From assembly GCF_014526325.1 (NCBI RefSeq), contig NZ_JACNMJ010000001.1:1339001-1403000 (forward strand): a stretch of DNA of 64,000 nt, read 5' to 3'. Position 1 is the first letter of the stretch; the number at the start of each line of letters is the position of its first letter. The notes under the pieces were generated by a model, which was not told where the DNA came from, searched no databases, and was given only the letters and a program-made list of their open reading frames with translations. Origin of the DNA: Psychroserpens algicola (GTDB taxonomy: Bacteria; Bacteroidota; Bacteroidia; Flavobacteriales; Flavobacteriaceae). Shown here piece after piece: positions 51,484 to 60,690 of this stretch. The position numbers and the translations under genes are program-made.

Positions 51484-52743
51484 ATGTTTAGTAGAGACCG
51501 TTGGGACGAAATATTAGAAGCTTTAAATGCCAATAAGGTTAGAACCTTTTTAACGGCATTTGGTGTCGCTTGGGGTATCTTTATTTTGGTGGTTCTATTA
51601 GCGCTGACCAATGGTTTAAAAAATGGAGTGCTTAAAGATTTTGGTGATTTTGCTACTAATTCAATGTTTATGTGGACCCAAGGTACTTCAAAACCTTATA
51701 AAGGGTTACCTAAAGGACGTTATTTTAACTACAAAATTGATGATGTTGCCGCAATTAAATCTCAAGTTCCAAATTTAAAATATGTGTCACCTAGAAATCA
51801 ATTAGGCGGATTTAGAGGTGCTAATAATGTGATTAGAGGGACTAAAACCGGAGCTTTCGAAATTTATGGCGATTATCCCGAATATATCAAACAACAACCT
51901 ATGGATATTCTTCAAGGTCGTTTTATAAGCTACTCCGATATTGAAGCCAAACGTAAGATATGTGTTGTAGGCACTGGAGTTGTCAAAGGGCTTTATGATA
52001 AAAATGAAGATGTTCTCGGTACTTATATCAAAATAAATGGCGTCAATTTTTTAGTGGTTGGCACATTCAAAATGAGTAACAGTCAAGGAGATGGTGAGCA
52101 AGAGGCCAGTACAATATATATTCCGTTTACAACATTTGGTCAGGCTTTTAATCGAGGTGAGAATGTTGGATGGATGGCCATAACAGCTGTTGATGGTGTT
52201 CCGATAACTTCAGTTAAAGCACAAATTTTTGATTTAATGAAATCCAGGCATAAAGTGCATCCAGAAGATGATCGTGCGATTGGGCATTTTGATTTGTCCG
52301 AGCAATTTGCACGTATAAGTGGCTTGTTTTCTATATTAACCATAGTTGGATACTTCGTTGGAATTTTAGTTTTAGCTTCAGGAATTATTGGAATTAATAA
52401 TATCATGCTCATCGTTGTAAAAGAACGTACTAAAGAAATTGGAGTTCGTAGAGCGCTAGGTGCAACACCTTGGATGATTAAAGGTCAGATATTACACGAA
52501 AGTTTAGTATTAACTATCTTATCAGGAATGGTTGGTGTGTCATTTGCAGCCTTAGTAATTTGGGGACTTAATGCAATATTGGATAATGCCGGACCTGTGG
52601 AAAATTTTGCCAATCCAAGTGTGAGTATGCAAGTTGTTTTTGTAGCTCTAATCATATTAATTGTATCTGGATTACTTGCAGGATTAATTCCTGCCAATCG
52701 AGCTACTAAAATGAAACCTGTTGACGCACTAAGAATCGAATAA
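51484..52743 (+). CDS. MacB-like ABC permease, second copy
   Basis: The 419-residue protein is a diverged paralog of the preceding gene with the same four-helix layout and the motif VVKERTKEIGVRRALGATP. Together they probably form a heterodimeric permease. The product ends PVDALRIE, the typical C-terminus of this family. The export substrate (antibiotic, peptide or lipid) cannot be read. Confidence 0.93.
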   Translation: MFSRDRWDEILEALNANKVRTFLTAFGVAWGIFILVVLLALTNGLKNGVLKDFGDFATNSMFMWTQGTSKPYKGLPKGRYFNYKIDDVAAIKSQVPNLKYVSPRNQLGGFRGANNVIRGTKTGAFEIYGDYPEYIKQQPMDILQGRFISYSDIEAKRKICVVGTGVVKGLYDKNEDVLGTYIKINGVNFLVVGTFKMSNSQGDGEQEASTIYIPFTTFGQAFNRGENVGWMAITAVDGVPITSVKAQIFDLMKSRHKVHPEDDRAIGHFDLSEQFARISGLFSILTIVGYFVGILVLASGIIGINNIMLIVVKERTKEIGVRRALGATPWMIKGQILHESLVLTILSGMVGVSFAALVIWGLNAILDNAGPVENFANPSVSMQVVFVALIILIVSGLLAGLIPANRATKMKPVDALRIE

Positions 52744-52812
52744 TTATATAAATCATTAATCAACTTATGAAACTTTGGTTTCATAACACCATCAAAAAAT
52801 ACTAATCAACTC

Positions 52813-53970
52813 ATGAAAAGAACAAGAACCATAATTATACTGGCTTTAATTGTTATCCTGTTTGGAAGCGCACTATACTACTTATGGAAAAAAAATCAGG
52901 AAGATCCACAAACCTACGCGTCTGAAACACCGTCTGAACAAACTATAGTTGTTAAAACAGTAGCAACAGGCAGTATTGTGCCTAAAGAAGAAATATTGAT
53001 TAAGCCTAATATTTCGGGTGTTATTGAAGAGGTGTTTATTGAAGCAGGAGAGTATGTAAAACAAGGCGACCTTATCGCTCAAATTAGAGTCATTCCAAAT
53101 GTTTCTAACTTAACAAGTGCTAAAAATAATATTGCTTCAAACAGAAACGCATTGCAAACGGCTGAAATTAATTACCAGACACAAAAAACAATTTATGACC
53201 GTCAAAAAGAATTGTTTGAAAAAGGTGTCATTGCTGCTAATGAGTTTGACCAGGTAAACAATACATACTTACAAGCTAAGCAACGAGTAGAACAAGCTCG
53301 AATTGATGTGACACAGTCGCGTCAAAATTATGACATCATCAAAACAGGAACAACTTCTGGCTTAGGAAATGTAGCGCAAACACAAGTAAGAGCTACAGTT
53401 TCGGGAATGGTTTTGGATGTTCCGGTTAAAGCTGGAAATCAGGTTATTGAAGCTAATAATTTTAATGAAGGCACATCAATAGCATCTTTGGCAGATGTTA
53501 AGCAGATGATTTTTGAAGGTAAAGTGGATGAGAGTGAAGTAGGTAAAATAAAAGAAGGGTTGCCTTTAGAAATAACAGTTGGAGCGATTGAAGATCAAAA
53601 ATTTGACGCTGTTTTAGATTATATTGCACCTAAAGGTGTTGCCGAAAATGGTGCTATTCAATTTGAAATAAAAGGGTCTTTACAAAAAATAGACTCTACT
53701 TTTATAAGAGCTGGCTTAAGTGCCAATGCATCTATTATTTTAGATAAAGCTGAAAAAGTACTGGCAATCAAAGAAGCACTGGTTCAATATGATAAGGATA
53801 CCAAAAAACCATTTGTTGAAATTGAAACTGGCGACCAACAATTTGAAAGAAGAGAGGTTGAATTAGGAATAAGTGATGGTATTTTTGTAGAAGTAAAAAG
53901 CGGTTTGAGCAAAGACGATAAAATTAAGATTTGGAATCAGGTTCAAGGGCCTCCTCAATTTGCTCAATAA
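52813..53970 (+). CDS. MacA/HlyD-type periplasmic adaptor, first copy
   Basis: The 385-residue protein has an N-terminal anchor (IIILALIVILFGSALYYLW), a barrel-sandwich half (EEILIKPNISGVIEEV), a coiled-coil hairpin (about residues 95-180), the second half (ATVSGMVLDVPVKAGNQV) and a beta-barrel with membrane-proximal domain. It would link the permease to TolC. It follows the second permease by 69 bp. Confidence 0.92.
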   Translation: MKRTRTIIILALIVILFGSALYYLWKKNQEDPQTYASETPSEQTIVVKTVATGSIVPKEEILIKPNISGVIEEVFIEAGEYVKQGDLIAQIRVIPNVSNLTSAKNNIASNRNALQTAEINYQTQKTIYDRQKELFEKGVIAANEFDQVNNTYLQAKQRVEQARIDVTQSRQNYDIIKTGTTSGLGNVAQTQVRATVSGMVLDVPVKAGNQVIEANNFNEGTSIASLADVKQMIFEGKVDESEVGKIKEGLPLEITVGAIEDQKFDAVLDYIAPKGVAENGAIQFEIKGSLQKIDSTFIRAGLSANASIILDKAEKVLAIKEALVQYDKDTKKPFVEIETGDQQFERREVELGISDGIFVEVKSGLSKDDKIKIWNQVQGPPQFAQ

Positions 53971-54024
53971 TAATTTTAACATTTAGTGTAACACTTTAAC
54001 ATTTACAGAGACATATAGATAATT

Positions 54025-55467
54025 ATGAAAAAAATAGTTAGCATATTAGTTGTTTTAATAACAATAACTTCCCAAGCTCAAAATAAAAAATGGACACTCA
54101 TAGAGTGTGTTCAGTATGCTTTAGAAAATAACATTTCTGTTAAGCAAAGTGAATTAGATTTAGAAGCCGCAGACATCGACAGGCTTACTGCAATTGGAAG
54201 TTTTTTGCCTAGTATTAATGCTAGTGCTGGCGTATCTGAAAATACAGGACTTAGTTTTAACCCTGTAACCAATAATGCCCAAACAACTACATTTTTATCA
54301 GCTAGTGGAAGCATTAATGTTGGTTATACTTTGTTTGATGGGCTTAGAAATATAAGAACAGTACAACGTGCCGAAATTTCCAAATTAGCAAGTCAGTATC
54401 GTTTGGATAAAATGAAAGATGATATTTCCCTTTTTGTAGCTAATGGATACTTACAAGTCATCTTAAATAAGGCTAATTTAGAAGTGTTGAAATCTCAAAA
54501 TGAAGTTACTAAAGAGCAAATTCAAAGAACGAATGATTTAGTAGAAGCAGGTTCATTACCAAGAGGCGATTTACTCGAAATTCAAGCAACAGATGCAAGT
54601 GAGCAACAAGCTATTATCAATGCTGAGAATAGTGTCAGAATTTCATTAATAAGTTTAGCTCAATTATTATTAATCAAAGATTATGAAACTTTCGACATAG
54701 AAGATGAAGGTTATGATATTGTTGATGTTGGTATTGCAGATAAAGATATTTCAGAAATTTTATCAAAAGCAAAAGAATCCCGATCAGAAATAAAAATAGC
54801 AGAGCAAGATGTCGAACTCGCTAAAAAAGATTTGCAAATAGCTAAGGGAGCAACCCTTCCAACACTGTCAGCATTTTTTGGTTATAATACGCGATATGCT
54901 AATACAACATCTTTCACTCAGGTGGCTGATCCTGATAACCCAACGGTTACACAACAAATAGGTGTTGTAGAAGCTACAGGGCAATCTGTTGTTGGTGAGT
55001 TTCCTAATACCATCTTACAAGAAGTTAATGCCGATCCCTTTGTTGATCAGTTATATCAAAATGATGGTATTGGTTACGGACTTAGCTTAAGCATTCCTAT
55101 TTTTAACGGATTCGCCATAAATGGAAATATCAAACGAAATAAAATCAATTTAGAGCGTAGTAAATTTCAGTTAGAACAAGCAGAATTAGATTTGGAGTCA
55201 ACAGTATATCAAGCTTATGTTGATGCTAAAGGTGCTTTAAAGTCTTATGAAGCAGCAGAGTCTGCACTTGAATCACAGCAATTAGCGTACAATTATGCCA
55301 AAGAGCGATATGATGTAGGATTAACAAACGCTTTTGATTTTAGTCAGTCTAAGCTTAGATTTGATAATGCCAGCATTGAACTCAATCGTGCGAAATACGA
55401 TTATATATTTAAGTTGAAGGTTCTCGAGTTGTACTTCGGAATTCCTGCAACAGAATTAAAGTTTTAA
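54025..55467 (+). CDS. TolC-family outer-membrane channel
   Basis: The 480-residue protein has a signal peptide (ending TSQAQ), then the two-fold repeated outer-membrane efflux domain, with coiled-coil heptads (ESAIEL-like segments) and the typical NISVKQSELDLEAADIDRL and NRAKYDYIFKLKVLELYFG stretches at the two ends. It would form the trimeric exit duct for the MacAB-like exporter. The gene is bracketed by two adaptor genes and ends 3 nt before the second. Confidence 0.93.
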   Translation: MKKIVSILVVLITITSQAQNKKWTLIECVQYALENNISVKQSELDLEAADIDRLTAIGSFLPSINASAGVSENTGLSFNPVTNNAQTTTFLSASGSINVGYTLFDGLRNIRTVQRAEISKLASQYRLDKMKDDISLFVANGYLQVILNKANLEVLKSQNEVTKEQIQRTNDLVEAGSLPRGDLLEIQATDASEQQAIINAENSVRISLISLAQLLLIKDYETFDIEDEGYDIVDVGIADKDISEILSKAKESRSEIKIAEQDVELAKKDLQIAKGATLPTLSAFFGYNTRYANTTSFTQVADPDNPTVTQQIGVVEATGQSVVGEFPNTILQEVNADPFVDQLYQNDGIGYGLSLSIPIFNGFAINGNIKRNKINLERSKFQLEQAELDLESTVYQAYVDAKGALKSYEAAESALESQQLAYNYAKERYDVGLTNAFDFSQSKLRFDNASIELNRAKYDYIFKLKVLELYFGIPATELKF

Positions 55468-55470
55468 ACC

Positions 55471-56778
55471 ATGACTAAAAGAACAAAAATTATCCTTGGA
55501 ATTGTTTTCCTAATCCTAATCCTAATGCTTATAGGATTCAAACAAGGATTCTTTGGTAAAAAAGGAAATATTAAAGAGGTAGAATTTAAAAAAGTTGCTC
55601 TAGTAGATATTACCGAAATTGTATCTGCTACTGGAAAAATACAACCAGAAGTAGAAGTTAAAATATCTAGTGAAGTATCTGGTGAAATTTTAGAACTTCC
55701 TTTTAAAGAAGGGCAGCAAGTAAAAAAAGGAGATCTTTTGGTACGCGTTAATCCTGATTTAATACAGTCTGCTGTTAGCCGATCTCAAGCATCATATCAA
55801 AACGTGAGAGCTGGACTAGAACAAGCCGAAGCATCATTAAAAGAAGCCAAGGCCAATTACGATAGAAATAAAGCGCTTTTTGAGAGAGGTGTTATTTCAA
55901 AAGCAGACTGGGATAGAGCTATTGCAGCTTACGAAACAGCAACTGCTTCTAGAAGTTCGGCATATTACAGTGTGCAAAGTGCTGCTGCTACAGTAAATGA
56001 AGCAAAAGATAACTTAAGTAGAACTGAAATTTATGCGCCTATGAGCGGAACAATTTCCTTACTTAATGTTGAACTTGGAGAACGTGTGGTAGGAACCCAA
56101 CAGATGGCTGGTACCGAAATTTTAAGAGTGGCAAACCTAAATAATATGGAAGTTGAGGTTGATGTCAATGAGAATGATATTGTGAAAGTCCAAATTGGAG
56201 ACTCTACAATAGTTGAAGTAGATGCCTATTTGAAGAAAGAGTTTAAAGGAATTGTAACCGAAATAGCTAATTCAGCAGCAGGAACATTAACCGCAGATCA
56301 GGTGACAAATTTTAGAGTTAAAGTAAGGATTTTAGAAGAATCATATCAAGATTTAATAGAAGGAAAACCTGAAAATTATTCGCCTTTCAGACCAGGAATG
56401 ACTGCCACAGTTGATATTATAACTGACAAGAGAAACAATTCAATTGCTGTTCCTATAAGTTCTATTGTTATCAAAACGGATACATCATCGGTTAAAAAGA
56501 ATTATAAGGAAGCCTCAGAAGACTCAGAAGAGATAGCACCAGAAAACGAAGAAAAATTCGAATGTGTTTTTGTTAATGCAAATGGAGAAGCCAAATTAAA
56601 AGTTGTAAAAACAGGGATTCAGGATGATACTAATATCGAAATTGTATCCGGATTAAATGAAGGCGATGAAATTATTACTGGTCCATACACAATGGTTTCA
56701 AAGACATTAAAGCCTGGTGATAAAGTTGAACAAAAAAATAAAAATGATAAAAAAGAAGACGAATCTTCCGAAGATTAA
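55471..56778 (+). CDS. MacA/HlyD-type periplasmic adaptor, second copy
   Basis: The 435-residue protein has an N-terminal anchor (IILGIVFLILILMLIGF), barrel-sandwich halves (VKISSEVSGEILELP and IYAPMSGTISLLNVELGERV), a coiled-coil hairpin between them (about residues 95-165), and a charged, disordered C-terminal tail (NKNDKKEDESSED). It is not a close copy of the adaptor at 52813. Two adaptors for one exporter could form a mixed hexamer or serve two conditions. Confidence 0.92.
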   Translation: MTKRTKIILGIVFLILILMLIGFKQGFFGKKGNIKEVEFKKVALVDITEIVSATGKIQPEVEVKISSEVSGEILELPFKEGQQVKKGDLLVRVNPDLIQSAVSRSQASYQNVRAGLEQAEASLKEAKANYDRNKALFERGVISKADWDRAIAAYETATASRSSAYYSVQSAAATVNEAKDNLSRTEIYAPMSGTISLLNVELGERVVGTQQMAGTEILRVANLNNMEVEVDVNENDIVKVQIGDSTIVEVDAYLKKEFKGIVTEIANSAAGTLTADQVTNFRVKVRILEESYQDLIEGKPENYSPFRPGMTATVDIITDKRNNSIAVPISSIVIKTDTSSVKKNYKEASEDSEEIAPENEEKFECVFVNANGEAKLKVVKTGIQDDTNIEIVSGLNEGDEIITGPYTMVSKTLKPGDKVEQKNKNDKKEDESSED

Positions 56779-56796
56779 ACGTCTCAAATAGATCTT

Positions 56797-57471
56797 ATGT
56801 CTCTTATATTAAATATAGAAACATCAACTACAAATTGCTCAGTCTCTCTTTCTAAACAAGGAGAGACTTTGGTTTTAAAAGAAGATAATAATGCCAGTTA
56901 TTCTCATGCCGAATCATTGCATGTTTTTATGGATTCGGTTTTAAAATCTGCTCATATCAAAAAAGAAGAGCTTGATGCTATTGCTGTAAGTAAAGGACCT
57001 GGTTCGTATACGGGTTTACGTATTGGTGTTTCGGCAGCAAAGGGATTAAGTTATGCATTAGGTATTCCTCTAATTTCTGTTTCTACACTAGAGGCTTTAG
57101 CGTATCAAGTTCAAGTAACCGAAGGTGTTATTGTACCTATGTTAGATGCAAGGCGTCTTGAAGTATATTCGGCGATATATGACAGTTCACATCAACAAAT
57201 AAGAGCAATTGAAGCTCAAATTCTTGATGAGAATGCTTTTTTAGATTATTTAAATAAAGGTGTTGTGTATTTTATTGGTAATGGCGTAAGTAAGACCAAA
57301 GATTTGATAAATCATAAGCATGCTAAGTTTATAGAAGGAAAATTGCCGTCTGCTAATGAAATGAGTAGTTTGGCCTATGAAAAGTATAAAAAAAGCGACA
57401 TCGAAGACGTCGCTTATTTTGAACCTTTTTATTTAAAAGATTTTATTGCATTAAAACCAAAGAGGTCTTAG
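56797..57471 (+). CDS. tsaB: tRNA threonylcarbamoyladenosine biosynthesis protein TsaB
   Basis: The 224-residue protein is the Kae1-like partner of TsaD needed to make t6A at position 37 of ANN-decoding tRNAs. The N-terminus, ILNIETSTTNCSVSL, and the family motif SKGPGSYTGLRIGVSAAKGL are diagnostic. It lacks the metal-binding HxxxH of TsaD, as TsaB should. It lies 18 bp after the adaptor and converges on the MscS gene with a 4-bp overlap of stop codons. Confidence 0.95.
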   Translation: MSLILNIETSTTNCSVSLSKQGETLVLKEDNNASYSHAESLHVFMDSVLKSAHIKKEELDAIAVSKGPGSYTGLRIGVSAAKGLSYALGIPLISVSTLEALAYQVQVTEGVIVPMLDARRLEVYSAIYDSSHQQIRAIEAQILDENAFLDYLNKGVVYFIGNGVSKTKDLINHKHAKFIEGKLPSANEMSSLAYEKYKKSDIEDVAYFEPFYLKDFIALKPKRS

Positions 57472-58280
57472 CCTTCTTTTTGTATTTCGACTGCGTGTGG
57501 ATAAGGAATCTCAATTCCAGCAGCGTCTAGAGCTTCTTTTGTTTGTTCTGTAACATCAAAATAAACAGTCCAATAGTCTTCAGCATTACACCATGGTCTT
57601 ACCACGAAATTTATCGAACTATCAGCCAATTCAGAAACAGCAATAGTAGGCGCAGGTTCTTTCAATACTTTAGGATGAGAGGCTAATACCTGACTAAAAA
57701 CGTCTTTGGTTTGTTTGATATCAGAATCATAACCAACCCCAAAAACCAAATCGACTCTTCGAGTACCTTCTGTTGTATAATTTATAATATTTCCGTTAGA
57801 AAGTGCAGCATTCGGAATAATGATCTCTCTGTTTGAAAGTCCGGTAAGTTTTGTCGTAAATATTTCAATTTCTTTTACAACACCAACTTCACCTTGTGCT
57901 TCAATAAGATCACCTACTTTTATAGGCTTAAAAATCATGAGTAAAACACCTCCTGCAAAATTGGCTAAAGAACCTTGTAAAGCCAAACCAACTGCTAAAC
58001 CAGCTGCAGCTATAATAGCGGCAAAAGATGTCGTTTCAACACCAACGGTTCCTAGAACTACAATTATAAGTACAATTTTTAATATCCAACCTAATAGGTT
58101 TAATAAGAATTTTTTGAGACTAGGATCATAGTCTTGTTTGTCCATTGTTTTTCTTAAGCCTTTAATTAAAGATTTGACAATCCATGAACCAATAATCCAA
58201 ATAGCAATTGCAGCCAATATTTTAGGGCCAAAATTGATAATCACTTCATAACCTTTGTCTATCCATTTTTGTAATTCCAT
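57468..58280 (-). CDS. Small-conductance mechanosensitive channel (MscS family)
   Basis: The 270-residue protein has three transmembrane segments. The pore-lining third one has the Gly/Ala pattern AAIIAAAGLAVGLALQGSLA, followed by the beta-domain start GGVLLMIFKPIKVGDLIEA and the family C-terminal mixed domain. It is the minimal, MscS-like size and opens under membrane tension to protect against osmotic downshift. It is alone on its strand and ends in overlap with tsaB. Confidence 0.95.
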   Translation of the reverse strand: MELQKWIDKGYEVIINFGPKILAAIAIWIIGSWIVKSLIKGLRKTMDKQDYDPSLKKFLLNLLGWILKIVLIIVVLGTVGVETTSFAAIIAAAGLAVGLALQGSLANFAGGVLLMIFKPIKVGDLIEAQGEVGVVKEIEIFTTKLTGLSNREIIIPNAALSNGNIINYTTEGTRRVDLVFGVGYDSDIKQTKDVFSQVLASHPKVLKEPAPTIAVSELADSSINFVVRPWCNAEDYWTVYFDVTEQTKEALDAAGIEIPYPHAVEIQKEG

Positions 58281-58316
58281 AATATAGTTTTTAATTAGAG
58301 TGTAATATTAATAAAA

Positions 58317-58352
58317 AAAACCTGAACGAATTATAGAATTTGTTCAGGTTTT
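58317..58352. terminator. Terminator between the secreted unknown gene and the mscS gene
   Basis: An 11-bp stem (58317-58327 with 58342-58352) with a 14-nt loop has A runs on the 5' side and T on the 3' side, so on the minus strand it ends the gene at 58373-59065. Confidence 0.75.
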
Positions 58353-58372
58353 AATGTTTGTAATGTTGTCTT

Positions 58373-59065
58373 TTACAAAGTATTAACGAAGTTAATAAGT
58401 TCAAGTAAATCCTCTTTTTTAGAGGTTTTTATTTTATTAGATTTTATAAAATCTTCAATTTTATCTGAATGCTCAGGAAATAATTTAATCATATCCTTTT
58501 TCTTTTCTGGTAAGATTTGAGCAGTATTGTTCTTTAACATAATGTAAAACACATCATCAACTCTTTTGAAATGAGCAGGCTTTGTATCTTGATAACTGCT
58601 TTTAGCTGGACGTCTTTCGATAAATTTCTTAGATTCTTTTATCAGTAAATTTACTTTAGCATTTACATTATTAACAAAGATGAAATATCCTCTTTCAGCA
58701 ATACCATCTTCATTGATGTAATTTGCAGACTGATATGTTTTTTCATCTTTAAGAAACGTTATTTTGACACCTTCAATATTTTTATTAATAGCCTGAATGG
58801 TGTTTTTTTCAGTCTGAACTTCCATTTGGTCAGTGATGGCATTATACCTTAAGTTGTATATTTTTTCGGTATCAGCCGTTACTCTGGCAGGTGTAAATTC
58901 GTCTATAATATACGGCGTGCCTTGAATAGTTTTATCGCTTCTGTCAAACGTGTAGATTTGACCAGACCCTGATTCTACTAGTGTTTGAGTCTGAATTAAA
59001 TCTTGAGAGAATGCAAATAGCGATCCACACAACATTAAAATCGTTAACAATTTTGTTGATTTCAT
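58373..59065 (-). CDS. Secreted protein of unknown function
   Basis: I do not recognise this 230-residue protein. It has a signal peptide (LLTILMLCGSLFAFSQ) and a soluble, Lys-rich body with beta-strand-like alternation in the middle (TEKIYNLRYNAITDQMEVQ, RGYFIFVNNVNAKVNLLI). The C-terminal third looks helical (DKIEDFIKSNKIKTSKKEDL). It resembles conserved exported proteins of Flavobacteriia without a defined role. No cofactor motif is seen. Confidence 0.8.
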   Translation of the reverse strand: MKSTKLLTILMLCGSLFAFSQDLIQTQTLVESGSGQIYTFDRSDKTIQGTPYIIDEFTPARVTADTEKIYNLRYNAITDQMEVQTEKNTIQAINKNIEGVKITFLKDEKTYQSANYINEDGIAERGYFIFVNNVNAKVNLLIKESKKFIERRPAKSSYQDTKPAHFKRVDDVFYIMLKNNTAQILPEKKKDMIKLFPEHSDKIEDFIKSNKIKTSKKEDLLELINFVNTL

Positions 59066-59181
59066 AATGAATTATTTTTTTATAATAGCATCAAATTTGA
59101 TGCCAAATAACATACTCGATTTGAGCTTAATATGTAATCGAAAATAACAATACGCAACTAAGCGAGTATTATTTTTAAGAC

Positions 59182-59382
59182 TTATTTAACCTCAAAAGTC
59201 AACTTTACATTAACTCTAAATTCTGTAACATCATCATCTTTTACAATAGCGCTTTGTTCTTTGACGTAAACAGATCTGATGTTTTTTACACTTTTAGATG
59301 CTTGTTTAACGGCTTTTCTTGTTGCGTCTTCCCAACTTTTATCAGAATTAGATAAAACTTCAATTACTTTTAATACTGCCAT
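59182..59382 (-). CDS. Dodecin (flavin-binding protein)
   Basis: The 66-residue protein matches dodecin: VLKVIEVLSNSDKSWEDA at the start, the single helix KAVKQASKSVKNIRSVYV, and the strand EFRVNVKLTFEV at the end. Dodecins form hollow 12-mers that store flavin. A conserved flavin-stacking Trp is present in KSWEDA. A 9-bp inverted repeat lies just upstream. Confidence 0.93.
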   Translation of the reverse strand: MAVLKVIEVLSNSDKSWEDATRKAVKQASKSVKNIRSVYVKEQSAIVKDDDVTEFRVNVKLTFEVK

Positions 59383-59401
59383 TTTGCTTTAGTTTTTTAA
59401 A

Positions 59402-59421
59402 TTTAACTTATGTAAGTTAAA
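59402..59421. promoter_or_regulatory. Perfect inverted repeat upstream of dodecin
   Basis: TTTAACTTA (59402-59410) and TAAGTTAAA (59413-59421) are separated by TG, 20 bp before the dodecin start on the minus strand. The symmetry suggests a dimeric regulator site; a weak AT-rich hairpin is the alternative. Confidence 0.45.
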
Positions 59422-59441
59422 TATATGAAGAATAATTAAAA

Positions 59442-60344
59442 CTAACCGTTAATTGCTTCGACGGTTTCAACTTTATCTTTAAGCATTTCTTTAAGCATAT
59501 TTTCAATACCATTTTTTAGTGTAAAAGTAGAAGAAGGGCACCCGCTACATGCGCCTTGAAGAATTACTTTTACTTTCTTTTCTTTAGGATCATAGGATTG
59601 AAACTCTATATTACCACCATCACTGGCAACAGCAGGTCTGACATATTCTTCTAAAATATTAATAATTTCTTTTGAAATATCATCTCTCTGTTCAAACTGT
59701 TCGTCTAAATAGGTTTGGCTTTTTTCTATATTTTTTGGTGCATTAGCGTCTATGATGGTTTTACCATTTTCAACATAAGCTCTAATGAATTCACGCAATT
59801 CCATAGTGATATCATTCCATTCAGCAACGTCAAATTTTGTTATAGAGACAAAGTTTTCGTCAATAAATACGCTTTTCACAAAAGGAAAGTGAAATAATTC
59901 TGCTGCTAGAGGAGCAAATTTTGTATCATCAATAGATGTAAACTCGTGCGAGCTAGTCACTAATTTTTTATTAGCTACAAATTTTATAACACTAGGATTT
60001 GGAGTGCTTTCAGCATAAACAGTCACAGGAACTTTCTTTGGTGCTTCAGAAACATTTACAACTTCGCCGCCGTTATTTAAGTAGTCCGTAATTTGCTGAG
60101 CTACTTCAGATTGTACATCAGCCCATTCTACAATATTAAAACGTTCAATAGCAATAAAATTACTTGATATATATACCTTTTTCACAAATGGTAGATAAAA
60201 CAATTGCTGTGCTAAAGGCGATGATTTTGCTTCATCAATATTATTAAATTCAAAGCTTTGGTGCTGAGTTATAAACTGATCAACTTCAAATTTTAATATG
60301 GTTGGATTATTAGTTTCTTTTATAGATATAGAATATGTATTCAT
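59442..60344 (-). CDS. Nfu/NifU C-terminal-domain Fe-S protein with two N-terminal Nfu domains
   Basis: The 300-residue protein ends with a NifU C-terminal domain (VRPAVASDGGNIEFQSYD, CSGCPSS) whose CxxC carries a transferable [4Fe-4S] cluster. Upstream are two tandem copies of the Nfu N-terminal domain: NPTILKFEVD with SSPLAQQLFYLPFVKKVYI, and NPSVIKFVAN with FAPLAAELFHFPFVKSVFI. It delivers clusters to client enzymes. I use ATG 60344 because the TTG at 60359 overlaps the -7 box. Most relatives have one N-terminal domain. Confidence 0.93.
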   Translation of the reverse strand: MNTYSISIKETNNPTILKFEVDQFITQHQSFEFNNIDEAKSSPLAQQLFYLPFVKKVYISSNFIAIERFNIVEWADVQSEVAQQITDYLNNGGEVVNVSEAPKKVPVTVYAESTPNPSVIKFVANKKLVTSSHEFTSIDDTKFAPLAAELFHFPFVKSVFIDENFVSITKFDVAEWNDITMELREFIRAYVENGKTIIDANAPKNIEKSQTYLDEQFEQRDDISKEIINILEEYVRPAVASDGGNIEFQSYDPKEKKVKVILQGACSGCPSSTFTLKNGIENMLKEMLKDKVETVEAING

Positions 60345-60356
60345 GATTTTTTTTTG

Positions 60357-60364
60357 CAAAAATA
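60357..60364 (-). promoter_or_regulatory. -7 promoter box for the Nfu gene
   Basis: On the minus strand the sequence is TATTTTTG, fitting TAnnTTTG, 12 nt before the chosen ATG; no clear -33 element. Confidence 0.45.
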
Positions 60365-60690
60365 AGTAACTAAAGTTTGAAATAGTAGCTTTTATGAATA
60401 TGATAACGATTTAAAGTAGGTAGGTTTGATACAATAAACTAATTATTAAGTTATTTAACTAAAGGTGTTAGGGTTTTTTAGTGTTAAACTGTTATTTTTA
60501 AAACGAATTAGAAGTCGTTATTACTTAATTTTTACTAAATTTCGCTCTTATTATCAAAACCTCTACCTATAACTTGATAACTATACACTTTTCGTTCAGA
60601 AAAGTTTACGCTTAGTTGATAGATAGTCTTCAGTAAAAATGATAACTGAAAAATGGTTTATAATAAGTTTAAAAACTATTTTTAAACGCT
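60365..60690. other. Intergenic region, divergent
   Basis: This stretch of about 326 bp has no supported gene. It holds AT-rich sequence and lies between the divergent Nfu gene and the large secreted protein. I find no exact TAnnTTTG box on the plus strand and no strong hairpin. Confidence 0.5.
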
